Positions 43,978 to 51,052 of a DNA stretch of 64,000 nt are shown in pieces. Positions within the stretch are counted from its first letter, which is position 1. Every line of letters starts with the position of its first letter. The stretch lies in assembly GCA_024638265.1 (NCBI GenBank), contig JAHEKQ010000005.1:1-64000 (forward strand), written 5' to 3'. Under the pieces are notes generated by a model. The model was given only the letters and a program-made list of their open reading frames with translations. It did no database searches and was not told the origin of the DNA. Origin of the DNA: Flammeovirgaceae bacterium. GTDB taxonomy: Bacteria; Bacteroidota; Bacteroidia; Cytophagales; Cyclobacteriaceae. A program made the translations under genes and the position numbers.

Positions 43978-44007
43978 CAAAGTTAGGCTTTTTTAAGATT
44001 ATGCCAA
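43978..44007 (-). promoter_or_regulatory. Candidate promoter of leucine dehydrogenase-nusB unit
   Basis: On the minus strand TTG (44007-44005), a 19-bp spacer, and TAACTTTG (43985-43978) form the best Bacteroidota promoter match in the window. It lies 61 bp before the chosen ATG (43917) and overlaps the alternative start at 43980, which rules the latter out. Confidence 0.65.
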
Positions 44008-44059
44008 TCTCCCCAACCAAGTATTGAACAAGGCACTGTACTAAGCCGTTTCTATTGGA

Positions 44060-45850
44060 ATGAAGGAATTATCCCATCTTAATAAGTACCTGTTTAAGTA
44101 TAAATACTACTTATTGCTGGGATTGGTCTTTACAATTCTTACAAACCTCTTCCAGATTGTGCCCGCTCAAGTGGTAAGGCATGCTATTGACCTGGTGACT
44201 GATAATATTAAGATGTACCGTGCTTATGAAGGTTTGGAGATTCAGGATAACTTTTATACGGTCTTTGCAGGTAGTATTCTTCTTTATGGTGTGATTATTC
44301 TGTTGATGGCCCTCATTCGGGGTTTCTTCCTGTTCCTGGTCCGTCAAACATTAATCGTGATGTCCAGGCATGTGGAATTTGACCTGAAAAACGAAATATA
44401 TAACCACTACCAGTCACTACCCCTGAGTTTTTACCGCCGGAATAATACCGGGGACCTGATGAACAGGATATCCGAGGATGTCAGTAAAGTGAGGATGTAC
44501 CTGGGACCCTCCATTATGTACGGGATAAACCTCGTTGTACTTTTCATCATACTGATACCCTACATGGCGAGCATCAGTCCTACACTGACCCTATACTCCC
44601 TACTTCCATTACCCGTTCTTTCAATTAGTATCTATTATGTAAACAACATTATAAACCGAAAATCGGAGGATATTCAAAGGAGTCAATCAGGACTCTCCAC
44701 CTTTGTCCAGGAAGCGTTCTCCGGGGTAAGGGTACTGAAGTCTTTTGTCCGGGAAGACGACTCGGTCAATGGCTTTGTTGGTAAGAGCACCGACTATCGC
44801 GACAAGTCACTGAGCCTTACAAGGGTACAGGCGCTGTTCTTCCCACTGATTATGGCGCTGATTGGCTTGAGCACAGTTATTACAATCTACGTAGGGAGCA
44901 CCGAGGTGATCCGAGGAAGGCTGACTTTTGGAAATATTGCTGAGTTTGTCATCTACGTGAACATGCTGACCTGGCCGGTAACATCCCTGGGTTGGATCAG
45001 TAGTATTATTCAAAGAGCAGCAGCTTCACAAAAAAGGATTAATGAATACCTCAAAGAGAAAAACGATATTCTCTCTGTGAAAAACCTGCAAAGCCCAATC
45101 AAGGGAGATATCAGGTTTGATAATGTATCGTTTGTATATCCCGATACAGGCATCCGCGCCCTTAATAATATCAGTTTTCATGTTCAACCCGGTGAATCGC
45201 TGGCCATAATAGGTACCACGGGGTCCGGAAAAAGTACTATTGCCAACCTCATCACACGGATGTACGATTCAACAGAAGGTGAGATCATTGTTGACGGGGA
45301 GGACCTTAAAGATTACGAAGTTACTCACCTGCGAAAACAAGTTGGTTATGTTCCCCAGGATGTCTTCCTTTTCTCCGATACCATTTATAATAATATCGGT
45401 TTCGGTGCCGATGAATTAAGGGAGGAGGATATCATAAAAGCGAGCCAGGATGCAGACGTGTATCAAAATATCCAGGATTTCCCCGATGGATTTGCGACGC
45501 GTGTAGGTGAGCGTGGAATCACTTTGTCCGGAGGCCAGAAACAACGCGTTTCTATCGCCAGGGCCATTGTGCGGAACCCTAAGATCCTGATCCTTGATGA
45601 TGCCCTTTCAGCAGTCGATACCAAGACAGAGAATACTATTCTCAACAGCATGAAAAAGATTATGGAAGGTCGGACTACCATTATAATTTCCCACCGTGTA
45701 TCCTCTGCGAAACTCACAGACAAGATCATCGTATTAGATAACGGGAATATGATTGAACGAGGAACCAATGATGAACTCCTGGAAAAGAAGGGTGTGTACT
45801 GGGAACTCTATGAAAAGCAGCTTAAAGCCGACCAGCTGATGGAGGAATGA
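44060..45850 (+). CDS. ABC exporter, fused permease and ATPase (MdlA/MsbA-like)
   Basis: The 596-residue half-transporter has six membrane helices in the first 310 residues (FKYKYYLLLGLVFTILTNLFQIVPAQVVRHAIDLV...) and a C-terminal ABC ATPase with Walker A IGTTGSGKST, the ABC signature LSGGQKQRVSIARAI, Walker B ILILDDAL and the H-loop IIISHRVSS. Homologues export lipids or drugs; the substrate cannot be told. It would dimerise. It is monocistronic or begins a unit with the MoxR gene 58 bp downstream. Confidence 0.92.
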   Translation: MKELSHLNKYLFKYKYYLLLGLVFTILTNLFQIVPAQVVRHAIDLVTDNIKMYRAYEGLEIQDNFYTVFAGSILLYGVIILLMALIRGFFLFLVRQTLIVMSRHVEFDLKNEIYNHYQSLPLSFYRRNNTGDLMNRISEDVSKVRMYLGPSIMYGINLVVLFIILIPYMASISPTLTLYSLLPLPVLSISIYYVNNIINRKSEDIQRSQSGLSTFVQEAFSGVRVLKSFVREDDSVNGFVGKSTDYRDKSLSLTRVQALFFPLIMALIGLSTVITIYVGSTEVIRGRLTFGNIAEFVIYVNMLTWPVTSLGWISSIIQRAAASQKRINEYLKEKNDILSVKNLQSPIKGDIRFDNVSFVYPDTGIRALNNISFHVQPGESLAIIGTTGSGKSTIANLITRMYDSTEGEIIVDGEDLKDYEVTHLRKQVGYVPQDVFLFSDTIYNNIGFGADELREEDIIKASQDADVYQNIQDFPDGFATRVGERGITLSGGQKQRVSIARAIVRNPKILILDDALSAVDTKTENTILNSMKKIMEGRTTIIISHRVSSAKLTDKIIVLDNGNMIERGTNDELLEKKGVYWELYEKQLKADQLMEE

Positions 45851-45907
45851 TGTAGAGGTTCTAAGATATTTCCCTTATTTTCGCGATTCGTTGTAAATGT
45901 GATGTAA

Positions 45908-46894
45908 ATGGAATCTGTTGATTTAGATAAGAAACAAGAGCACCGTCAAAAGATAAGCCAAGTCTACTCAGAAGTGGCAAAGGTGGTCGTTGGTCAGCAA
46001 TATATGATTAACCGGTTACTCATCGGACTTTTTACCAATAGTCACATACTTCTCGAAGGAGTCCCGGGATTGGCCAAAACCCTTACGGTAAGCACTCTCG
46101 CTGATGTACTGCATCTCGATTTTCAACGAATTCAGTTTACCCCCGATCTGCTTCCTGCTGACCTCATCGGGACCATGATCTACAATCAGAAACTCGCAAA
46201 GTTCGAAGTCAAAAAAGGCCCGATTTTTTCCAATATTGTACTTGCCGATGAGATCAACCGCTCACCGGCAAAAGTCCAATCCGCATTGCTGGAAGCCATG
46301 CAGGAAAAACAGGTGACTATCGGGGAAACAACTTTTGAGTTAGACCGGCCCTTCCTCGTATTATCCACTCAAAACCCCGTAGAGCAGGAAGGAACCTACC
46401 CCCTTCCCGAGGCCCAGATCGACCGGTTCATGATGAAGGTAATTGTGGATTACCCTTCCAAAGACCAGGAACTGGAAGTAATGAGGAGGATATCGAATAT
46501 GCAATTTGACTTCTCGGTGAATACAGTACTTTCCAAAGAAGACATTTTCAGCATTCGGAATGAGATCAACCAGGTTCAGATCTCTGAGTCATTGGAAAAA
46601 TATATTATAGAGCTGGTATACAGTACGCGATTCCCACAGGAATACGGATTCCAGGAATTAGTGGAATACATCCAGTTCGGAGCCTCGCCCAGGGCAAGTA
46701 TTAACCTGAACCTCGCTGCCAAGGCTATCGCTTTCCTCGATGGACGCGACTATGTCCTCCCCGAGGATATCAAAGAAATCGCTGTGGATGTCATGAATCA
46801 CAGGATCCTGCTGAACTATGAAGCGGAAGCAGATAATGTGGCAACTAAGGATCTGATTGAGATTATTCTGAATAGGATTCCGATCAACAATTAG
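45908..46894 (+). CDS. MoxR-family AAA ATPase
   Basis: The 328-residue protein has VVVGQQYMINRLLIGLFTNSHILLEGVPGLAKTLTVSTLA (Walker A), LADEINRSPAKVQSALLEAMQEKQVTIGET (Walker B and sensor regions), and the late FGASPRASINLNLAAKAIAFLDGRDYVLPEDIK. MoxR ATPases help assemble or activate metal-containing or VWA-domain partners and are commonly followed by DUF58 and VWA genes. Here none follows, so its client genes are elsewhere or lost. Confidence 0.92.
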   Translation: MESVDLDKKQEHRQKISQVYSEVAKVVVGQQYMINRLLIGLFTNSHILLEGVPGLAKTLTVSTLADVLHLDFQRIQFTPDLLPADLIGTMIYNQKLAKFEVKKGPIFSNIVLADEINRSPAKVQSALLEAMQEKQVTIGETTFELDRPFLVLSTQNPVEQEGTYPLPEAQIDRFMMKVIVDYPSKDQELEVMRRISNMQFDFSVNTVLSKEDIFSIRNEINQVQISESLEKYIIELVYSTRFPQEYGFQELVEYIQFGASPRASINLNLAAKAIAFLDGRDYVLPEDIKEIAVDVMNHRILLNYEAEADNVATKDLIEIILNRIPINN

Positions 46895-46902
46895 GGGAAG
46901 TA

Positions 46903-46950
46903 AAAAAGGCAAAAGGCAAAAGGCCAAAGTTAAAAGTTAAAGTTGGCTTA
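46903..46950. repeat. Purine-rich degenerate heptamer repeat
   Basis: AAAAGGC-type units at the left (46905-46924) and AAAGTTA-type units at the right lie after the MoxR gene. The 14-bp AAGTTAAAAGTTAA at 46927-46940 recurs in inverted orientation at 32529-32542. Confidence 0.5.
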
Positions 46951-46962
46951 CCATTGGGGCCT

Positions 46963-46989
46963 CGTGAACCTTTGTCCCGTGAACCCTTG
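46963..46989. repeat. Tandem CGTGAACCyTTG repeat
   Basis: CGTGAACCTTTG (46963-46974) and CGTGAACCCTTG (46978-46989) are 15 bp apart with one difference, in the 119-bp gap between convergent genes. No hairpin with a T-tract is seen there. Confidence 0.55.
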
Positions 46990-47013
46990 ACACCCCCAAT
47001 CAGTTGCTAATTA

Positions 47014-47634
47014 TTAGTTGTCAGCTGAACCCAAAGGCACTTGTACCGCCATTCCAATCCTCGTGATCAAGGCATTTGAAAAACCGCTATCAAACCGGTA
47101 GAGCTTCGTGGTTGTAAAGGAGAAGTGACTGAAAATTGAAACGTACACGCTTCCGATCTGTTGGCTAATTCCACCTCCGCCTGTAATGTGGAGGTAGAAA
47201 CTATTGAGATTGGATTCGGTGAATTCAGGGAGGCTGGAAGAGGGGGTTGAAATTGACTGGGGACTGGTCCATAGGGACATCCCGGGGCCCGCATTTACAT
47301 ATAGTCGGGTCTTGTTGAACTTCAAGTACATATGGGTTAGAAAATGCAGGTCATAGCCTTCAGTGATATAGCGGTAGCTGAAATCCTCTCCCAGTTCAGT
47401 AAAGGTAAAGGCCGTCCGGGTGGCTGAGAGGCGAAATCCGGGTTTCTTGCCTTCCGGTAGATATGTATATAGAAGTCCAAAACTTGCACTTCCATCCAAT
47501 TCCGTAATCACTTCACGATTGCCCAGGTAAATATCATTGATATTGTATCCCCCCTGTATCCCGAGAAGTGACTGTGAATGTCCTTGAAGTGTTAGTAGGA
47601 GCAAGAAAAAAAATAGGAATGGCAGGCGCATCAA
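47014..47634 (-). CDS. Outer-membrane beta-barrel protein (PorT-like)
   Basis: The 206-residue protein has a signal peptide (LPFLFFFLLLLTLQGHSQ) and then an eight-stranded-looking series: SLLGIQGGYNINDIYL, SASFGLLYTYL, PGFRLSATRTAFTF, YDLHFLTHMYLKFNKTRLYVNAGPGMSLW, SFYLHITGGGGISQQIGSVYVSIFSHFSF. This fits an OMP beta-barrel of the PorT/OmpA-like family. The specific role is unknown. Its start overlaps nadK by 4 bp, so it belongs to the CBS-nadK unit. Confidence 0.7.
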   Translation of the reverse strand: MMRLPFLFFFLLLLTLQGHSQSLLGIQGGYNINDIYLGNREVITELDGSASFGLLYTYLPEGKKPGFRLSATRTAFTFTELGEDFSYRYITEGYDLHFLTHMYLKFNKTRLYVNAGPGMSLWTSPQSISTPSSSLPEFTESNLNSFYLHITGGGGISQQIGSVYVSIFSHFSFTTTKLYRFDSGFSNALITRIGMAVQVPLGSADN

Positions 47635-48506
47635 TTTCGTATATCTATTCCCCAGCTCAGTTTCTGCCTGATGGTCTTGAAATAGCTGCTATCATCAAGC
47701 TTAACCAGTTTCACCGGGAAGTCTGCTTTGCGAATCCTTAATTTGACCTTATCATCGACTGTTTCATACCGGGAATCCAGGGATATGAGGTAGTTGTCAC
47801 TCCGCCCTTCAATCTTGAAGCTCAATTCCTTGTGGTCCGGAACGATCATGGGGCGTACCGTCAGGTTATGGGGGCTCACCGGGGTAATGATGAAACTTTG
47901 AGAGCCTGGCATGATCAGTGGACCTCCACATGACATGGAGTAGCCTGTTGATCCTGTCGGTGTGGCGACGACAATTCCGTCAGACCAATAAGAATTGAGG
48001 AACTCCCCATCGATATAGACTTTTACATTGATCATCGACGAGGTGTCTTTCTTCAGGATGGTAAAATCGTTAAGCGCGTAATTATTGGGCTTGAATAATC
48101 CATTATTGGATTCGAGGCAGAGCAATGTTCTTTCATCATAGCTGAACTTGCCATTAAAAAGGTCGCTGAGTGCATCGATTGCGCTATCCTTGGATATTGT
48201 TGCCAGGAAGCCCATTCTACCCGTATTGATACCCAGAACAGGGATTTGCAGTCCATCGATATGGGTCACAGCCTCCAGCAGGGTTCCATCCCCGCCAAGT
48301 GTGATCAAGTAATCCAGGAAATCCAGTTTCTCCCCGATCGAGTATTTTTTACTACCGGAAATATCAACTTTCTTCCTTTTAAGCGCCTTGGTAAATTCGT
48401 CTGAAAAGTATATTTCGTGATCCCTGCTTATGAGATCATCGGTGATAGAACGTATGAGGGCTACGTTCTGGTTGGAGAACTTCTTGCCGTGGACTCCCAC
48501 TTTCAT
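47631..48506 (-). CDS. nadK: NAD kinase
   Basis: NadK makes NADP from NAD and ATP. The 291-residue protein has the YLITLGGDGTLLEAVTH catalytic GGDG motif, VLGINTGRMGFLATI and the TPTGSTGYSMSCGGPLIMP motif, all characteristic. It lies between a CBS-domain gene (15 bp upstream) and a beta-barrel gene (4 bp overlap). Confidence 0.95.
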   Translation of the reverse strand: MKVGVHGKKFSNQNVALIRSITDDLISRDHEIYFSDEFTKALKRKKVDISGSKKYSIGEKLDFLDYLITLGGDGTLLEAVTHIDGLQIPVLGINTGRMGFLATISKDSAIDALSDLFNGKFSYDERTLLCLESNNGLFKPNNYALNDFTILKKDTSSMINVKVYIDGEFLNSYWSDGIVVATPTGSTGYSMSCGGPLIMPGSQSFIITPVSPHNLTVRPMIVPDHKELSFKIEGRSDNYLISLDSRYETVDDKVKLRIRKADFPVKLVKLDDSSYFKTIRQKLSWGIDIRN

Positions 48507-48521
48507 AAAACGAAGATAGAA

Positions 48522-49196
48522 TTATATTTCCAGATACTTGAACAGCATATCGATCTTTTCCCGATCCATATGTGTGGCATCAGTATCCTGGAATCGGGCT
48601 ATTATCTTGTAGCCGAATCGCTCCAGGGTAGCTACTATTCTGGTAAGGTCTGTGCTATTGATCTTAATCGTCAACTTGATCTTTTCAGGATCCAGGTCGT
48701 CGATTTTCATGTTACTGTTGACTACTTTGGCATTGTTTTCCTCTATAAGTCTGCTGATCTCGGCAAGGCTGTAGTCACGTTGGTTCAGCGATAGAACCAG
48801 TATTCCTCCAGGCATTTGTATTGCAGCCGATTGGGCAAGCGCCGATACAATATCCTGGACGGTAATGATCCCCTGGTATTGTCCCTTATCGTCAGCCACC
48901 GCTACCATTTGCACTTCATGTTCGGCTGCTGTTTTGAGTATATTATAGAAGTGTGTCTGGCTTTCAACAATACAATTTTGAGCGACAGGCTCAAACTGGT
49001 CAATATTTTTCTCAATGTCGTTTGCTTCCAGGATCATCTCTTCAGTGATGAGTCCCAGGAATTTTCCATCTTCAACGACGGGTAGTTGGTTGCAGCGCAA
49101 TTCTTCCATCCAGACCACGGCCTTATGAGCATCATCAGTCAGCTTCAGAGGCGGAATCATGTGATTTACTAATTCTTCTGCAACCATTTTATCCAT
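48522..49196 (-). CDS. CBS-domain protein
   Basis: The 224-residue cytosolic protein has two CBS motifs: an N-terminal pair, VAEELVNHMIPPLKLTDDAHKAVVWMEELRCNQLPVVEDGKFLGLITEEMIL and THFYNILKTAAEHEVQMVAVADDKGQYQGIITVQDIVSAL, and a C-terminal ACT-like region (MPGGILVLSLNQRDYSLAEISRLIEENNAKVV). CBS pairs bind adenosyl nucleotides; with nadK next to it, sensing of NAD(P)/ATP state is possible but not shown. It starts the CBS-nadK-barrel operon. Confidence 0.88.
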   Translation of the reverse strand: MDKMVAEELVNHMIPPLKLTDDAHKAVVWMEELRCNQLPVVEDGKFLGLITEEMILEANDIEKNIDQFEPVAQNCIVESQTHFYNILKTAAEHEVQMVAVADDKGQYQGIITVQDIVSALAQSAAIQMPGGILVLSLNQRDYSLAEISRLIEENNAKVVNSNMKIDDLDPEKIKLTIKINSTDLTRIVATLERFGYKIIARFQDTDATHMDREKIDMLFKYLEI

Positions 49197-49277
49197 AATA
49201 AGTCTGATGTAAATTAATCAAAATAGTATAAATCACAACCTGATTTGATTGAATCAACAATGATGCCTAAGAAAGGT

Positions 49278-49811
49278 TTATTGTACTTCTCCTGCAAGAA
49301 AATCCCGGACCATCTCATAAAGACCCTCCAGGAATGGGAAAACATTTTCCAACCACGTTACCACCATCGGGGCAAAAGACTCGACCACGGGAAAGATAAC
49401 AGAGTTTTCATTCCAGCTTTCAGCCAGGCCGACATTAAAAGCGGTGGTGATCCAAATCAGGGCACTTACCCCAAAAGCCCATTTAAGTATTCCTAGGATT
49501 GCCCCGGCCGCATTGTCAAAACTTCCGAGAAGTGTCATATCCATGATCTTTTTGGTCCACTTACCGATCAGATTTACGGCGATCACAATCAAAATAAATA
49601 TCAGGATGAATGCCAGGTACGGAAGAATTTGCCCACTTATGCTGAAATACTGGTCCAGAAAGCTCATCCCCTCCTGCAGCAATTTAAAACCGCCGATAAT
49701 ACCCAGAATAAGGGCCGCAAGGCCGATGATTTCCATCAGCAATCCCTTTCGGTAACCCCTGAAGGCACCATAGGCCAGGATTATTATCAGGACAATGTCA
49801 ACGGTTGACAC
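49278..49811 (-). CDS. CvpA-family membrane protein
   Basis: The 177-residue protein has four helices and the CvpA start VDIVLIIILAYGAFRGYRKGLLMEIIGLAALILGIIGGFKL, then LIGKWTKKIMDMTLLGSFDNAAGAILGILKWAFG. CvpA proteins support envelope or colicin V-related functions in other bacteria; the role here is unknown. Its start shares one base with the yqeY stop. Confidence 0.88.
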   Translation of the reverse strand: MSTVDIVLIIILAYGAFRGYRKGLLMEIIGLAALILGIIGGFKLLQEGMSFLDQYFSISGQILPYLAFILIFILIVIAVNLIGKWTKKIMDMTLLGSFDNAAGAILGILKWAFGVSALIWITTAFNVGLAESWNENSVIFPVVESFAPMVVTWLENVFPFLEGLYEMVRDFLAGEVQ

Positions 49812-50260
49812 TATGATAAAAGTTCTCTTACAATCCCGGAAATAACTTTCCCGTCAGCTTTGCCTGCCATTTCCTTTGTAGCCATACCCATAACCTTGCC
49901 CATATCCTTCATAGACTCAGCCCCGGTTTTTTCAATAATTGCACCCACGGTCTCCCTGATTTCTGATTCAGACATTTGCTCGGGTAAATATCGTTCAATG
50001 ATTTTTAGCTCGAATTGTTCTTTTTCTTCCAGGTCTGCACGGCCTTCCTTTTGATATATTTCAGCGGAATCCCTTCGCTGCTTGGCCATTTTGGTCAGCA
50101 ATTTCATTTCCTGCTCCTCTGATATCTCATGAGATGATCCCTTTTCAGTCAGGGCCAGTAAAATGGCTGACTTTATAGCCCTCAGAGCGGTTAGCTCATC
50201 TTTTTTCTTCTCTTTCATCGCCGATTTGATATCAGCTTCCACCTGTTGCTGTAAACCCAT
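49811..50260 (-). CDS. GatB/YqeY-domain protein
   Basis: The 149-residue helical protein is the YqeY domain, related to the tail of GatB: LQQQVEADIKSAMKEKKKDELTALRAIKSAILLALTEKG, then ERYLPEQMSESEIRETVGAIIEKTGAESMKDMGKVMGMATKEMAGKADGKVISGIVRELL. It may bind tRNA or an amidotransferase partner, but stand-alone YqeY has no firm role. It is divergent from pdxJ. Confidence 0.92.
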   Translation of the reverse strand: MGLQQQVEADIKSAMKEKKKDELTALRAIKSAILLALTEKGSSHEISEEQEMKLLTKMAKQRRDSAEIYQKEGRADLEEKEQFELKIIERYLPEQMSESEIRETVGAIIEKTGAESMKDMGKVMGMATKEMAGKADGKVISGIVRELLS

Positions 50261-50283
50261 TTTTACGTTACTTTGTTATGTGA

Positions 50284-50291
50284 CAAAAATA
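50284..50291 (-). promoter_or_regulatory. Candidate -7 element of yqeY-cvpA
   Basis: On the minus strand this reads TATTTTTG, a match to TAnnTTTG, 23 bp before the yqeY start. No clear -33 element is visible. Confidence 0.3.
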
Positions 50292-50310
50292 GTAAACTTA
50301 ACACAAGTTA

Positions 50311-51039
50311 ATGACCCGCCTCAGTGTAAATGTGAACAAATTCGCCACACTACGGAACGCCCGTGGTGGCAATAATCCCGACCTCGTCAAGGTTGTGCGG
50401 GATTGTGAAAAATTTGGTGCCGAAGGTATCACGGTTCATCCAAGACCGGACGAGCGTCACATTACCTACAAGGATGTATTTGATATTAAAAACATCGTAA
50501 CTACTGAATTCAACATTGAAGGCTATCCTGACAAACGATACCTGGAGATCATCGAGAAAGCTCGTCCCGACCAGGCTACATTGGTACCCGACCCCCCAGA
50601 TGTCCTGACGTCCAATGCAGGTTGGGATACGGTCCAAAATGCGACATACTTGAGGGATACAATTGCACAAATCAAGGAATGGGGAGTGAGGCCCTCAATC
50701 TTTATCGAAACGGACCCGGGGATGATAGAAGCAGCCGCAGCGACAGGTACTGAGAGGGTTGAATTGTATACCGAAGCCTATGCTACCGAATTTCCCAACA
50801 ACCGTGAAAAAGCTATAAAGTCCTACGTGGAAGCAGCGAAAGTGGCCGGGCAAGCAGGACTGGGGATCAATGCGGGCCACGACCTGGACCGGCACAACCT
50901 CTCATGGTTTCAACAGAATATTCCGGGTTTAGTGGAAGTTTCCATTGGCCACGCTCTGGTCTGCGACGCACTTTACCTCGGCCTCGAGAATACAATCCAG
51001 ATATACCTGAGGCAGTTGCGAAAAGCAGGCCAATCATAG
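50311..51039 (+). CDS. pdxJ: Pyridoxine 5'-phosphate synthase
   Basis: PdxJ condenses 3-amino-1-hydroxyacetone 1-phosphate and 1-deoxyxylulose 5-phosphate to pyridoxine 5'-phosphate. The 242-residue TIM-barrel has [48 protein letters not shown], the signature N-terminus, and [16 protein letters not shown]. Its DXP substrate comes from dxs, also in this window. polA follows 13 bp later, so the two could share a transcript. Confidence 0.96.
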   Translation: MTRLSVNVNKFATLRNARGGNNPDLVKVVRDCEKFGAEGITVHPRPDERHITYKDVFDIKNIVTTEFNIEGYPDKRYLEIIEKARPDQATLVPDPPDVLTSNAGWDTVQNATYLRDTIAQIKEWGVRPSIFIETDPGMIEAAAATGTERVELYTEAYATEFPNNREKAIKSYVEAAKVAGQAGLGINAGHDLDRHNLSWFQQNIPGLVEVSIGHALVCDALYLGLENTIQIYLRQLRKAGQS

Positions 51040-51047
51040 TACCTTTA
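51016..51047 (+). promoter_or_regulatory. Candidate promoter of polA at the end of pdxJ
   Basis: TTG (51016-51018) and TACCTTTA (51040-51047), 21 bp apart, resemble the Bacteroidota -33/-7 pair except for the final A. The polA ATG is only 5 bp after the box. Confidence 0.4.
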
Positions 51048-51052
51048 CCTCG

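Noticed and set aside
43918-43980. N-terminal extension of leucine dehydrogenase (start at 43980)
   Set aside because: It overlaps the best promoter match in the window, so it would lie at or before the transcription start; the family normally begins near 43917.
46903-46989. Insertion sequence remnant
   Set aside because: Only short degenerate repeats are seen; there is no transposase fragment, terminal inverted repeat or target duplication.
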